The notes under the pieces were generated by a model. That model had not been told where the DNA came from, made no database searches, and saw nothing but the letters and a program-made list of their open reading frames with translations. DNA of 64,000 bases from Candidatus Eisenbergiella merdigallinarum (GTDB lineage Bacteria > Bacillota > Clostridia > Lachnospirales > Lachnospiraceae). Where the stretch lies: NCBI GenBank assembly GCA_019119355.1, contig DWXE01000026.1, positions 79,895 to 143,894 on the forward strand, written 5' to 3'. The position numbers were made by a program, and so were the translations under genes. Positions within the stretch are counted from its first letter, which is position 1, and each line of letters starts with the position of its first letter. This document shows, in pieces, positions 24,459 to 33,435 of this stretch.

Positions 24459-25634
24459 CTATAGCCCCATCCCTTCGTATGCAAGATCCCGGATCCGGGG
24501 ATGAATTTCGCTGTATACGGCGGGAAAGCCCAGAATATGCTGCGCATAAAAAATGCTGATGTGATTGACGGGATCCGCCAGGGCGTAGGCTCCGGCCGCC
24601 CCATCCCAGCCGAATTCTCCCGGGAAGGACCGGGAGGCGGTTCGGTCGATCAGCACGCGCACCCCGAGACCATAGCCGTATCCTTTTTTCCCGGTTGCCA
24701 GAAAATCCTCCAGCATCCTTCCGGTAAGATAATTGGTGGAAAGCAGGTCTATGCTTTCCGGAGAAAGAATACGGGCACCGTTTCTGGCAATGCCATCGTT
24801 GCACAGAGCATCCAGAAAATCGCTGTAGTCCGAAACGGTTCCGATGAGGCCGGCTCCTCCGCTTTCGTAATTCGGGGTAAACTGAAAGCTTGACGCCATC
24901 TCCGGGGAAGCCGGTTTCAATTCGCCTGTATGAAAATCTGCGGCATAAAGGGCGGAAAGTCTCCCTTCCTGCCTCTTGTCCGGAAGAAAGGTAAAGTCCC
25001 TGAGCCCGAGAGGAGAAAAAATGTTTTCATGCAGATATTGTCCGAAGCGCATCCCGGACACTGCTTCCACCACGGCTGCCAGCACGTCGTGGGCGAGGCT
25101 GTATCCCCAACGGGTGCCCGGCTCGTAGATCAGCGGCATCTGAGCGATGGCGGACATCATTTCGCGGGTAGTGGCCTGATTGCCGCTTCCTCTTTTTCGC
25201 TCCGCCAAAAAAGGGCTTTGCGTATCGTAGGACAGCCCTGCGGTCATGGACAACAGATCGATCAGACGGATATTGGAATGGGCAAGATGACAGGGTGTTT
25301 TTTCATCGGGCCACTGGATTGGAAAGCGCATGTCGAACCGGTCTGCGACCCTCAGATTGGTAAATTCCGGAAGATATTTTCTTATGTCGTCGTAAAGATC
25401 CAGCCTGTTTTGTTCCATCAGCTGAAGGACTGCCGTGGAGGTAATCACCTTTGTGGCGGAATAGAGCCGGTACAGGTCCTGCTGTGAAACTGAACGGCTG
25501 CCGGCAAGATCGGAGTGGCCGGTCATATGGCGATATACAATTTTATGGTTCCAGGTAATCTGGCAATCTGTGGCGGGAATGTGATAAGTTTCCTGCAGGG
25601 AATCCTGAAACGACTTCAATTTCTTAAAATCCAT
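24459..25634 (-). CDS. Beta-lactamase-fold serine hydrolase (class C/esterase type)
   Basis: 391 aa. It has the penicillin-binding/beta-lactamase fold with the S-x-x-K motif YSATK (Ser 59, Lys 62), the second motif WGYSLAHD, and the GYGLG and GWDGAAGAYALADP C-terminal strand motifs. There is no signal peptide or membrane segment, so it should act in the cytoplasm; such proteins are usually esterases or small-substrate hydrolases, not antibiotic resistance enzymes. The ATG at 25634 has AAAGGA; an in-frame extension to 25769 lacks a ribosome binding site. It is divergent from the sensor kinase operon and a second enzyme of the same fold is at 38373. Confidence 0.88.
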   Translation of the reverse strand: MDFKKLKSFQDSLQETYHIPATDCQITWNHKIVYRHMTGHSDLAGSRSVSQQDLYRLYSATKVITSTAVLQLMEQNRLDLYDDIRKYLPEFTNLRVADRFDMRFPIQWPDEKTPCHLAHSNIRLIDLLSMTAGLSYDTQSPFLAERKRGSGNQATTREMMSAIAQMPLIYEPGTRWGYSLAHDVLAAVVEAVSGMRFGQYLHENIFSPLGLRDFTFLPDKRQEGRLSALYAADFHTGELKPASPEMASSFQFTPNYESGGAGLIGTVSDYSDFLDALCNDGIARNGARILSPESIDLLSTNYLTGRMLEDFLATGKKGYGYGLGVRVLIDRTASRSFPGEFGWDGAAGAYALADPVNHISIFYAQHILGFPAVYSEIHPRIRDLAYEGMGL

Positions 25635-25686
25635 GATATTTTCCTTTCTGCGCTGTTCTAATCGTTTTTTCTTCAGTGACGGCAAT

Positions 25687-25715
25687 TTGACTTTTCCTGC
25701 TATGAAAGTTACAAT
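25687..25715 (+). promoter_or_regulatory. Promoter of the two-component operon
   Basis: TTGACT (25687-25692), 17-nt spacer, TACAAT (25710-25715), about 55 nt before the kinase start. Confidence 0.75.
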
Positions 25716-25769
25716 AGAAATTACATTTCTGTATTTCGCAGCCTGGCTTCCTACATGAGGATACGACAC

Positions 25770-27539
25770 ATGGAATTAAAAAAAGCACGCAGGAAATACT
25801 CTTTTAACCATATGCTGTGTATTTATTTCGGACTGCTGATGCTGATCACGGTGTGCAGCCTGATCGCGGTGGGCGCTTATTCGGTATTCAACAGCCGACA
25901 GCAGATGCGGGTCATGAATGACACGGTTCTGAACATTTATCTGTCCGAACTCCAGATGGAGCTGGAAAATCTGACATCCTTTCATCAGGACATTTACGCC
26001 GATAACTACAGTTTTGAATCCCTGGCAAAGGGGCGGTACCGGCAAGGGAGGAAACCCGAATACGAGTATGAACTGCGCAGCCTGGTGAATCATGCCGTTC
26101 CCTACTACGGAGCCATTTTTATCTTCGACAGGGATGGGAAGATATCCGTTTCCAGGTTTGGGGCGGGGTACGATCCTGCAGATACCATCGCCTGCAACGA
26201 ACTGAAGGAGCGGATCAGGGAATACTGGCGCAGCGGCAGCAGCGACGACTTTTTCCAATGGCAGGTATATGTGGATCGGGAACGCACGTTTTTGATGTAC
26301 ACCTGCCGTCTGGATCGGCTCTACCTTTGTTCCATTATCGATCTGGACCGCTTTGTGACTCAGAGCAGGGCGGCGGAGGACAACGGACAGTTCGACGTGC
26401 TCTTTTACAGCGGAAAAGAAGTCTTGCCGGGTAACCGCCGTCTGGAAGAACTGGGAATCGCTGAAGAACAGCTGGCTGGAGAAAAACACTTTCTTTCGTT
26501 TCTGGACGGTTATCTGATACAGACAAGAGACGTTGGGAAGGATTCGCTGAACATATGCTGCATTATGCCAACGGAATATTTATGGAGATCCGCAAGTTTT
26601 CCTCTGCTGACCATTTTGACGTCGGGGATCGTCGTTTTTATCCTGATTCTCATTATTTTTCATTCGTTCCGCAAAGTGATGGTATACCCGCTGGACAGGA
26701 TCGCTTCCGTTTCGGAGTTTCTGGAACAGCATTCCGCCGATCAACATCTGAGCGGGCTGGATCCGGAAAACAGAATCCTGGAGCTTCAGAAGATCAACGA
26801 TGCCCTGTACCGCCTGGCCGGGCAAAAAATCCGCCTGGAACGGGAAAATCTGACCAGACAGCAGGAAAAACAGCAGGCGCAGCTCCAATATCTTCAGCTT
26901 CAAACGGAACCTCATTTTTTTGTAAACTGTCTCAAGAGCCTGTATAATATGATGGAAAATGAGGAATACGGAAGGATGCAGAGAATGATTCTCGCCTTTT
27001 CCAACCATCTGCGCTACATTTTCCATAATACGCTGGCTCTCGTTACCCTGAAAGCGGAGCTGGAAGAAGTCAATCATTACTATAATATCGTACTCCTGGA
27101 CCGTTCCAGGCCGATTATCCTTACTCAGAAAATAGACGAAACGCTGCTGGAAGAAAGGATTCCGCCGCTGCTCATTCAAACCTTTCTGGAAAATTCCGTA
27201 AAATACAACGGAAGAAATGAAGAAATTCTACGTTTTCTGATCCAGATCGATGCGGTGACCTGGGAAGGAAGACGCTATATGAGAATCCGGTTGAGCGACA
27301 ATGGCGTGGGCTACAGCCAGGAGGTTCTGGAAAAAATCAACGCTCCGGAGATGGAAATCTACGGAAAGCAGCACGTCGGTATCGCTAATCTGAAAAAAAG
27401 GCTGCAGCTGATATACAAGACGGATTTTCAGATCGCTTTTTATAATGAAGCCAAAGGAGGTGCCTGTACATTCCTGTGCCTTCCCCTGGAAAAGAGGGAG
27501 ACTTTGGATGAGGAACGCTATGAATCTGTTGCTGATTGA
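25770..27539 (+). CDS. YesM/LytS-type sensor histidine kinase
   Basis: 589 aa membrane sensor. Transmembrane helix 1 is around residues 17-40 (CIYFGLLMLITVCSLIAVGAY), an extracellular sensor domain of about 230 residues follows, then helix 2 (LLTILTSGIVVFILILIIFHSF), a HAMP-like linker and a coiled coil. The phosphoacceptor is His 382 in TEPHFFVNCLKSLYN, which differs from the usual INPHFLYNTLN. N-box is FLENSVKYNG, G1 DNGVGYS, and G2 HVGIANLKKRL. The second ATG is chosen because AGGA lies 9 nt before it; the first, 15 nt upstream, has none. The response regulator gene overlaps its end by 32 nt. It probably senses the substrate of the flanking transport operons. Confidence 0.92.
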   Translation: MELKKARRKYSFNHMLCIYFGLLMLITVCSLIAVGAYSVFNSRQQMRVMNDTVLNIYLSELQMELENLTSFHQDIYADNYSFESLAKGRYRQGRKPEYEYELRSLVNHAVPYYGAIFIFDRDGKISVSRFGAGYDPADTIACNELKERIREYWRSGSSDDFFQWQVYVDRERTFLMYTCRLDRLYLCSIIDLDRFVTQSRAAEDNGQFDVLFYSGKEVLPGNRRLEELGIAEEQLAGEKHFLSFLDGYLIQTRDVGKDSLNICCIMPTEYLWRSASFPLLTILTSGIVVFILILIIFHSFRKVMVYPLDRIASVSEFLEQHSADQHLSGLDPENRILELQKINDALYRLAGQKIRLERENLTRQQEKQQAQLQYLQLQTEPHFFVNCLKSLYNMMENEEYGRMQRMILAFSNHLRYIFHNTLALVTLKAELEEVNHYYNIVLLDRSRPIILTQKIDETLLEERIPPLLIQTFLENSVKYNGRNEEILRFLIQIDAVTWEGRRYMRIRLSDNGVGYSQEVLEKINAPEMEIYGKQHVGIANLKKRLQLIYKTDFQIAFYNEAKGGACTFLCLPLEKRETLDEERYESVAD

Positions 27540-29109
27540 TGACCAGATTTCCGTGATAAACGGGATCGAAAAAGGAATTCGCTTCCGGGAACTGAATATC
27601 GATCGGGTTTTCACTGCCAGCAGCGCGGCTCAGGCGAGGAATATCCTGATGAGCAATGAAATCCACATCATGCTCTGCGATATCGAGATGCCCGAAGAAA
27701 ACGGACTCCAGCTGAACCAGTGGGTGATGGAAACCATGCCCGACGTCATCCGGATTCTGCTGACTTCCCATGCTGATTTCGAGTACGCCCGCGAAAGCCT
27801 TCGGCTGGGATGCTTCGACTATATCGTGCAGCCAGCCCCTTATGACGAAATAGAGGCCTGCCTGAGGAGGGCGGTTCACAGGCTGGAATCGGAGCGGAGA
27901 AAAAACACGCTCTGTTATTACGGCATGATTTACGAAAAGCATAAGCCCGAGATGAGCGACCGGATCGTCAATAATCTGTTTTCGGAAAACAGGGAGAACG
28001 TCAATCAGTCGCTTCTCGTGCTGGAGCAGATGGGATACCACCTGGACGACCATTCCCGGATCAGGATTCTCATCCTGGATATTTTTTCCTACAGCAAGGC
28101 TACCGAGTCCGTTTTATATGATATCTCTATCCGTCACAGCCTGTTGGACAGCCTGCGTTCGGGAAAAATTGCGGAACCTGTAGAAGCGCTGATCGCTCTG
28201 AACCGTTCCCGCCAATTCGTAATTTTGCTCTTTTGTGACGATGATTCCCTCCTTTCCTGCAAAAACGCGGATTTTCAGATGTTTTACGAAGTCGTAGGGC
28301 AGTCCCTGGATACGGAGATGGCCTGCTATGTGGGAAAGTGCTCCCTGTTTTCCGAACTGCGCAGCGAGGTAAAACGGATTCACAGATATATCGATAATAA
28401 TGTGAGCAAGAAGCCGGGCCTTTATATGACGGATGAAAAACATTTTTTTCAGGATTCCCTGGATATTTCCGAAAATATAAAGCGCTGGCAGCGTCTGTTA
28501 AAGGATAATCAGCTGGAAAAAACAAGGGACAGCATACTTTCCTGGCTGGACTTCATCGTATCCGTCAATAGAACGAATTTCAGCGTGCTGTGCGAGTTGC
28601 ATCAGCAGCTGATCCAGCTGTTTTTTAACTGTGCCTGGGACAATCAGATCGATATTGCGGATCTGTTTACGGACGACTACGGTTATAACGACTGCATGGA
28701 CGCGTTCCGGGACGTGGAATCGCTGCGCTTTATGGTTTGCCATATCACCGGAGCCATTCAGTCGGCGAAAGGCTGCGCGCCGTCAAAGGACGACATCCAG
28801 AAGGCGAAAATCTATATTTTGGATCATATTTCCAACAACCTTTCGGTCAGGGAAGTAGCGGATCATGTGCACCTGAGTCCGGAGTATTTTACAAAGCTGT
28901 TCAAAAAGGAAACCGGACAGAACATCAAAAATTATATCATGCAGCAGAAGGTGGACGCGGCGAAGGATCTTCTGGATCATTCCGAAATTCCCGTGAGCCT
29001 GGTGGCGCTGGAACTGGGATATACAAATTTTTCCCACTTTACGCAGATGTTCAAAAAGTTCGAGAACATGACGCCATCCGAGTACCGAAAGAGAAAATCG
29101 GAGGGTTAA
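27508..29109 (+). CDS. YesN-type response regulator with AraC HTH
   Basis: 533 aa cytoplasmic regulator. The receiver domain has acidic D11/D12, the phosphoacceptor Asp 58 (MLCDIEMPEENG) and TSHADFEYA, but the usual conserved Lys is Gln 108 (YIVQPAPY). A long middle region (about 130-430) of YesN type follows, then an AraC double HTH: IYILDHISNNLSVREVADHV, LSPEYFTKLFKKETGQNI and LVALELGYTNFSHFTQMFKKF, MTPSEYRKRK. It should activate the divergent operons around 35.3-35.6 kb. The ATG has GAGGGAG at 7 nt; ATG 27520 is an alternative. Its stop overlaps the stop of the convergent deacetylase. Confidence 0.92.
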   Translation: MRNAMNLLLIDDQISVINGIEKGIRFRELNIDRVFTASSAAQARNILMSNEIHIMLCDIEMPEENGLQLNQWVMETMPDVIRILLTSHADFEYARESLRLGCFDYIVQPAPYDEIEACLRRAVHRLESERRKNTLCYYGMIYEKHKPEMSDRIVNNLFSENRENVNQSLLVLEQMGYHLDDHSRIRILILDIFSYSKATESVLYDISIRHSLLDSLRSGKIAEPVEALIALNRSRQFVILLFCDDDSLLSCKNADFQMFYEVVGQSLDTEMACYVGKCSLFSELRSEVKRIHRYIDNNVSKKPGLYMTDEKHFFQDSLDISENIKRWQRLLKDNQLEKTRDSILSWLDFIVSVNRTNFSVLCELHQQLIQLFFNCAWDNQIDIADLFTDDYGYNDCMDAFRDVESLRFMVCHITGAIQSAKGCAPSKDDIQKAKIYILDHISNNLSVREVADHVHLSPEYFTKLFKKETGQNIKNYIMQQKVDAAKDLLDHSEIPVSLVALELGYTNFSHFTQMFKKFENMTPSEYRKRKSEG

Positions 29110-29987
29110 ATCTCGACGGGAGGGATCAGCTTTGTACATTGGCCGGGATCCGCTCTCACTGTTTCCCGACCGAACATTCCGCCCAGCCAGACGGGAACGG
29201 CTGTGGGGTTATATACAAACCGGCTGTCGACGGAAAAAATGAGGCTTCTGAATGCGGAGACATAAGCACAGATTTCTCCGTTGGTCGCATACCAGACATC
29301 CGAATGCCCGGAGATTTTCTGTAAGAAGGAATCCATCCGATCCCAGTTATCGTTCTGGTCGAATTCATAGCTGTGTCCCCAGATGGAAAAGAGTTTGGCC
29401 GGACTGAAAAAGGAAAAAAACGGTTCATCCGATAAAAAGCGGTCCGCAAGGGAGAAAAGCTGTACGTCGTCGTGATGACAGGTGGGATCCCAGAGAAGAA
29501 AATCCTGTGGGATATCGAAGGACCGGGTAGAGCGGATGGTGCGCGCATAGGCGATGCCGCAGGAGACCAGCGCGCTTTTTATGGTATCGCTGCATGCCCC
29601 GAAGGCATAGGCGAACCCGGTGAGAGGAACACGGAAGATGGTTTCCAGCTGAGCCCGGCAGTCCAGAATTTCACGGGTGCATCTGGCGACATCCATTCCG
29701 TACAGACAGGAATGAAACAGGCCGTGAGAAGCCGGTTCGTGACCCGCATAGATCCGGATCATATCCCGGTCCGGAAGTTTATCGTGCCGGACGGTTTTCC
29801 CGCCCGCGCTTATCGTCCCTGGGGAGCCGGACAGCCCGGAATTCAGGTTAAAGGTTCCCTTTACCCCGTAGCGGTTAAAGAATTCAATCAGGCGGACGTC
29901 CTGGCTGACGCCGTCGTCATAGCTGAAAGTGACGGCTTTCGTCCGTCCCTGCGGCCAGAATAGCCGGTCGTTGATCTGTAAACTCAT
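29106..29987 (-). CDS. Polysaccharide deacetylase family protein (CE4-like)
   Basis: 293 aa. NodB-type fold: catalytic/metal motif TFSYDDG (Asp 24, Asp 25), metal-binding H-G-x-x-H in SHGLFH (His 88, His 92), then GFAYAFGACSDTIKSAL and the C-terminal FSIWGHSYEFD. There is no signal peptide, which argues for an intracellular small-oligosaccharide deacetylase. GGAGG lies 5 nt before the chosen ATG; an in-frame extension to 30101 would run into the upstream esterase gene. It is the last gene of the six-gene minus-strand operon and ends tail to tail with the response regulator. Confidence 0.85.
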   Translation of the reverse strand: MSLQINDRLFWPQGRTKAVTFSYDDGVSQDVRLIEFFNRYGVKGTFNLNSGLSGSPGTISAGGKTVRHDKLPDRDMIRIYAGHEPASHGLFHSCLYGMDVARCTREILDCRAQLETIFRVPLTGFAYAFGACSDTIKSALVSCGIAYARTIRSTRSFDIPQDFLLWDPTCHHDDVQLFSLADRFLSDEPFFSFFSPAKLFSIWGHSYEFDQNDNWDRMDSFLQKISGHSDVWYATNGEICAYVSAFRSLIFSVDSRFVYNPTAVPVWLGGMFGRETVRADPGQCTKLIPPVEI

Positions 29988-30022
29988 TTCTTCCTCCATT
30001 TCACAAGCGATACGGATCCGGT

Positions 30023-30859
30023 TTAAAAGGGATTCCCTCCCTGTAACGACAGGCCGAAGAAATCCAGCGCCTTTTGGATCGCGATATCCCAGAAAGCCCA
30101 TTCATGTCCATAACCCGGAAGGGAAAACCATTCTGTCTCCAGCCCCAGATCGAGGCAATGGCTCCTAAAAGCCCGAAAGTTGGAGTACAGCAGTTTGTCT
30201 TCTTCGCCGCAGGCGAAGAAAAGGCGGGGAAGGACATGTTGATTCGCCTGTCGGTCGATCAGCGCCCAGACGTTTTCTTCGGAATTTATATAAGCCTCCA
30301 GCCCGCCGGCGTTTTCGATAACAGCTTTCAGGCGGGGCTCCTGCGGATCCAGAAAGGGACAGGGGTTTTTCGGGCTGATCCGGGAAAAATCTACGGGGAC
30401 GGCGGAGAGGACGGCCGCAGCCGCGAAGAGTTCGGGACGATTGACGGCGTATTTGATGGTTCCCCTGCCGCCCATGGACAGGCCTGCGATAAAATTGTCC
30501 TCCCTTTTTGAGGATACGGGAAGCCAGCCGTAAACCATGGGCATGAGCTCTTCGGTCAGATAGTCGTACATGGAATAGCCCATCATGCAGCGATCCCAGT
30601 TGGAGTAGTTAGAATTTAAGGCAGGTGGCATAACCACCGCCAGTTCCCGCTGGCACGCATATCGTTCGATATTCGTTTTGCGAATCCAGTCGGTCTGGTC
30701 CCCGAAGGTTCCGTGGAGCAGCCACAGGACCTTATATTTTTTCCCGCTTTGATAGAATTGGGAACAGGAGAGTTCCCGGGGCTTATCGGGGAGGATGACC
30801 GCGATTTCATGATTATTTTTCAGATAATGGCTTTCAAAGTTGTAAGTCAGGACAGACAT
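30023..30859 (-). CDS. Esterase D/tributyrin esterase-type alpha/beta hydrolase
   Basis: 278 aa cytoplasmic serine esterase. The oxyanion stretch VLWLLHGTFGDQTDW, nucleophile elbow GLSMGGRG (Ser 128), an acid loop near CGEEDKLLYSN and the catalytic His in LPGYGHEWAFWD are visible; this is the arrangement of EstA/EstD and CE1-related acetyl or feruloyl esterases. There is no signal peptide. It is 10 bp downstream of the other esterase gene and 35 bp before the deacetylase gene in the same operon. The acyl group removed is unknown. Confidence 0.9.
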   Translation of the reverse strand: MSVLTYNFESHYLKNNHEIAVILPDKPRELSCSQFYQSGKKYKVLWLLHGTFGDQTDWIRKTNIERYACQRELAVVMPPALNSNYSNWDRCMMGYSMYDYLTEELMPMVYGWLPVSSKREDNFIAGLSMGGRGTIKYAVNRPELFAAAAVLSAVPVDFSRISPKNPCPFLDPQEPRLKAVIENAGGLEAYINSEENVWALIDRQANQHVLPRLFFACGEEDKLLYSNFRAFRSHCLDLGLETEWFSLPGYGHEWAFWDIAIQKALDFFGLSLQGGNPF

Positions 30860-30869
30860 GGAGACCTCC

Positions 30870-31952
30870 TCATTTATGCTGGCTGATCAGCCAGTCCAGA
30901 ATGCCGTGCTCGTTATGATAGGTTAAAATCCAGGAATTGTGATTTTGGGAGAGCCTTTCGGTAAGAGAGATGCCCGGATCCACAGAGATCCCGTATTTTT
31001 CCAGTTCTTCCGGGGCGTACAGGGTCAGGTGAACGTTACGGTTTCCCTCGTCTTTCAGCTTCATGACAGCGTCCACGAGATATTTGTGGCGGTAAAGGGT
31101 ATGGTCCGCATAGGCGGTGGAAATCCAAAGGCCGGTATCCGTCAGGGAGCAGAGAATGCCGTAGGTTTCGGGAGTCATGGTAGGGCAGACGGGAGCCGCT
31201 GCTGCGAACAGCCCTGCGCCCACGGAAAGAGCCCGCAGGGTTCCCGCGCCGCCCATGGAAAGCCCCGTCACATAAATCCGATCCCGGTCCACCCGTCCGG
31301 ACTGAACGAGCCTCCGGATAATATCGCAGATTTTTGCCAGATATTCCCGGTGCCAGCCGGTTCCTTCGGGCTGGCGAAACCCGGAAAACGTGTTTTGGTA
31401 AAAGGCGTTTTTGTCGGGGATCATATCCGACAGCCTGCCGGGGGCCTGCGGAGCCATAACGAACAGATCGGGGTAGGAGCGGGCGAGATGGATGGCCCCA
31501 AGGGTACCCGTCATCTGACTCAGATTATCGTAACCGCATTCCCCGCCTCCGTGGAGAAACAAAAGGAGGGGCCTTGGAGAAGAGGAAGCGGGGGAATACA
31601 GGCGGTAGAGGACGCCGTTTTCTTCGAGAGCCTCGAACGGATCCAGCCCTTCGATTTCGGTAGACAGAATGTCCGCGGCGGTGAAGGTTCTGGATTCATC
31701 TCCCAAAACCGCGGTCAGGGAAAATGGAGCGGAAGCGGGGAAGGCGTCGCAGGAAAGGAGCAGCCCTTCCTGTGTTTTTTCCAGCGACAAGATGGGATGA
31801 TCCTGTTCGGACGCGCCGGAACCTGTCCGGCAGGAGCAGGAGGAAAGGGATATTTCCGCATGAAAGCCGCCGGTGTTGAGAAAAAATCCGGTATATTCCA
31901 GGCCGAAATTCCCTGTGCGTCCCAGCATGATCAGTTTCATAAGATCCGTCAT
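30870..31952 (-). CDS. Alpha/beta hydrolase, CE1/PHB-depolymerase-like esterase with N-terminal beta domain
   Basis: 360 aa. The N-terminal about 120 residues form a beta-rich domain (NFGLEYTGFFLNTGG...), unrelated to the catalytic part. The hydrolase begins at YRLYSPASSSPRPLLLFLHGGGECGYDN, with the elbow GLSMGGAGT (Ser 232), SVxPxCP-like AAAPVCPTMTPE, STAYADHTLYRH and the His in NHNSWILTY. There is no signal peptide. The ATG overlaps the TGA of the phosphorylase gene (ATGA), with GGAGG 5 nt upstream inside that gene, so it is translationally coupled to sugar phosphorolysis. Confidence 0.88.
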   Translation of the reverse strand: MTDLMKLIMLGRTGNFGLEYTGFFLNTGGFHAEISLSSCSCRTGSGASEQDHPILSLEKTQEGLLLSCDAFPASAPFSLTAVLGDESRTFTAADILSTEIEGLDPFEALEENGVLYRLYSPASSSPRPLLLFLHGGGECGYDNLSQMTGTLGAIHLARSYPDLFVMAPQAPGRLSDMIPDKNAFYQNTFSGFRQPEGTGWHREYLAKICDIIRRLVQSGRVDRDRIYVTGLSMGGAGTLRALSVGAGLFAAAAPVCPTMTPETYGILCSLTDTGLWISTAYADHTLYRHKYLVDAVMKLKDEGNRNVHLTLYAPEELEKYGISVDPGISLTERLSQNHNSWILTYHNEHGILDWLISQHK

Positions 31953-33409
31953 AAAGTCCTCCATTCTCCCGTGCGGGTATCCCGATACCGGATGGAATAT
32001 CGTTTCGTGCAAAAATCAGCAGTCAACGTCGTCTGCGCGCCCTCTTTCGTCCAGGTGATCGAAAGAGCTCCGCCTTTCCCGCAATGTCCTATGGAAATTT
32101 CCCCGCCGAACGCAGGATAGGAGTTGCGGAAACGCATGATTTCATACATGCGCTGCAGCATGGGAGATTCCAGAGCTTTATCGATTTCTTCTTCCGAAAA
32201 AGTATGGCGATTGATGCTGCGGAGCTCTTCGCCGCGCTTTAGGGCTTCCACGTCGTTTTTCCCCGCCAGTAGCCCCACATAGTAGACCTGAGGAATGCCG
32301 GGAGCGAAAAACTGTACGATGCGGGCCAGCAGATAAGCGTCATCGTTGCAGTCCAGGGCGCTGTAATAGGTGCATCCCAACTGGTAGAGCTGTGCTTTTT
32401 TGCCGCTGGTTTTTATCATGCCCGGAAATTTGATATAGGGTTTGGCATCCGAGAGAATACGGTCCACGTCGGTTCTGACCAGATCGATTTCTTCCGCGGA
32501 CAACAGCCCGGCCACGTCTACCACTCCGATTCCGTCATGGGTATCCAGGGTGGTGAACTGTTTTCTGGGACAGATATTCAGCCAGTGGATCAGCCGGTCG
32601 GTACGCCCGCTTTTCAAACCGTGCAAAAGGAGCATGGGGAGGGCGAAGTCATAGACCCAATACCCTTTTTCTGCCATTTTCATCTGAATGGTATAGTTTT
32701 CATGGATTTCGGGGAGTATTTCCGTGCCGCTTTCCCGAAGAGGCTCCATGCCGATCTCCAAAACGTCCCAGATGTCCGGTTCCACAAAAAAGCAGCTGGT
32801 GCCGGGGCGTTTGGAGGCATAGGCAAAGGCGTCAAACCGGATCAGGGGCACGTGGGATGCGATGCGTTTCAGATTTCGTTCGTAATAGTCCCGGGTGGCC
32901 TCTGAACGGGGATCGATGTCGATCTGTTCTTCAAAAAAAGTGTTCCAGAGTCGCACCTGTTTGCCGTCCCTGCGCGTGAAGGTCAGATAGGGCCCTCTTT
33001 CTTTGCGGCGGTACAAAACGTCCATGTCTTCCCGGTTGGGGCGACCCGGAGGCCAGAATTTGTCCCAGTCGATAAACATGTCCCGATAGGCGGATTCATC
33101 GCCCTTTTCCATATAGTCCCGGAATTCCCGACTGCGGATGGAAACATGGTTCAGCATGAAATCCGCCATCATATAATACTGGTCGGCCAGATGGTCGATA
33201 TCTTCCCAGGTGCCGAAGGAAGGATCCACCGTATCATAGTCGATTACCGCAAAGCCCCTGTCCCCTGACGAGGGGTAGAAGGGAAGTACGTGCAGCCCGC
33301 CGAACAGTCCGGGAAATTTTTCCGACAGGATCCGGTCCAGATCCCTTAAGTTTTTCCCTATGGAATCAGCATAAGCGATCAGCATGATTTTGTTTTCCGG
33401 TTTTTTCAT
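31949..33409 (-). CDS. GH13_18 glycoside phosphorylase (sucrose phosphorylase family)
   Basis: 486 aa cytoplasmic enzyme that cleaves an alpha-glucoside with phosphate to glucose 1-phosphate. Signatures shared with bifidobacterial sucrose phosphorylase: HVLPFYPSSGDRGFAVIDY, MADFMLNHVS, nucleophile Asp 193 in LIRFDAFAYASK, acid/base Glu 234 in ILPEIHENY, VYDFALPMLLLHGL, TTLDTHDGIGVVD, and FFAPGIPQVYYVGLLAGKND. The acceptor loop AQLYQLGCTYYSAL resembles the sucrose-specific Leu-Tyr-Gln loop, favouring sucrose over glucosylglycerate or sucrose 6-phosphate, but this is not decisive. GGAGG at 5 nt fixes the ATG. It lies between the permease genes and the esterases of the operon. Confidence 0.9.
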   Translation of the reverse strand: MKKPENKIMLIAYADSIGKNLRDLDRILSEKFPGLFGGLHVLPFYPSSGDRGFAVIDYDTVDPSFGTWEDIDHLADQYYMMADFMLNHVSIRSREFRDYMEKGDESAYRDMFIDWDKFWPPGRPNREDMDVLYRRKERGPYLTFTRRDGKQVRLWNTFFEEQIDIDPRSEATRDYYERNLKRIASHVPLIRFDAFAYASKRPGTSCFFVEPDIWDVLEIGMEPLRESGTEILPEIHENYTIQMKMAEKGYWVYDFALPMLLLHGLKSGRTDRLIHWLNICPRKQFTTLDTHDGIGVVDVAGLLSAEEIDLVRTDVDRILSDAKPYIKFPGMIKTSGKKAQLYQLGCTYYSALDCNDDAYLLARIVQFFAPGIPQVYYVGLLAGKNDVEALKRGEELRSINRHTFSEEEIDKALESPMLQRMYEIMRFRNSYPAFGGEISIGHCGKGGALSITWTKEGAQTTLTADFCTKRYSIRYRDTRTGEWRTL

Positions 33410-33435
33410 CTTTACCTCCATTTTTCATAATGATT

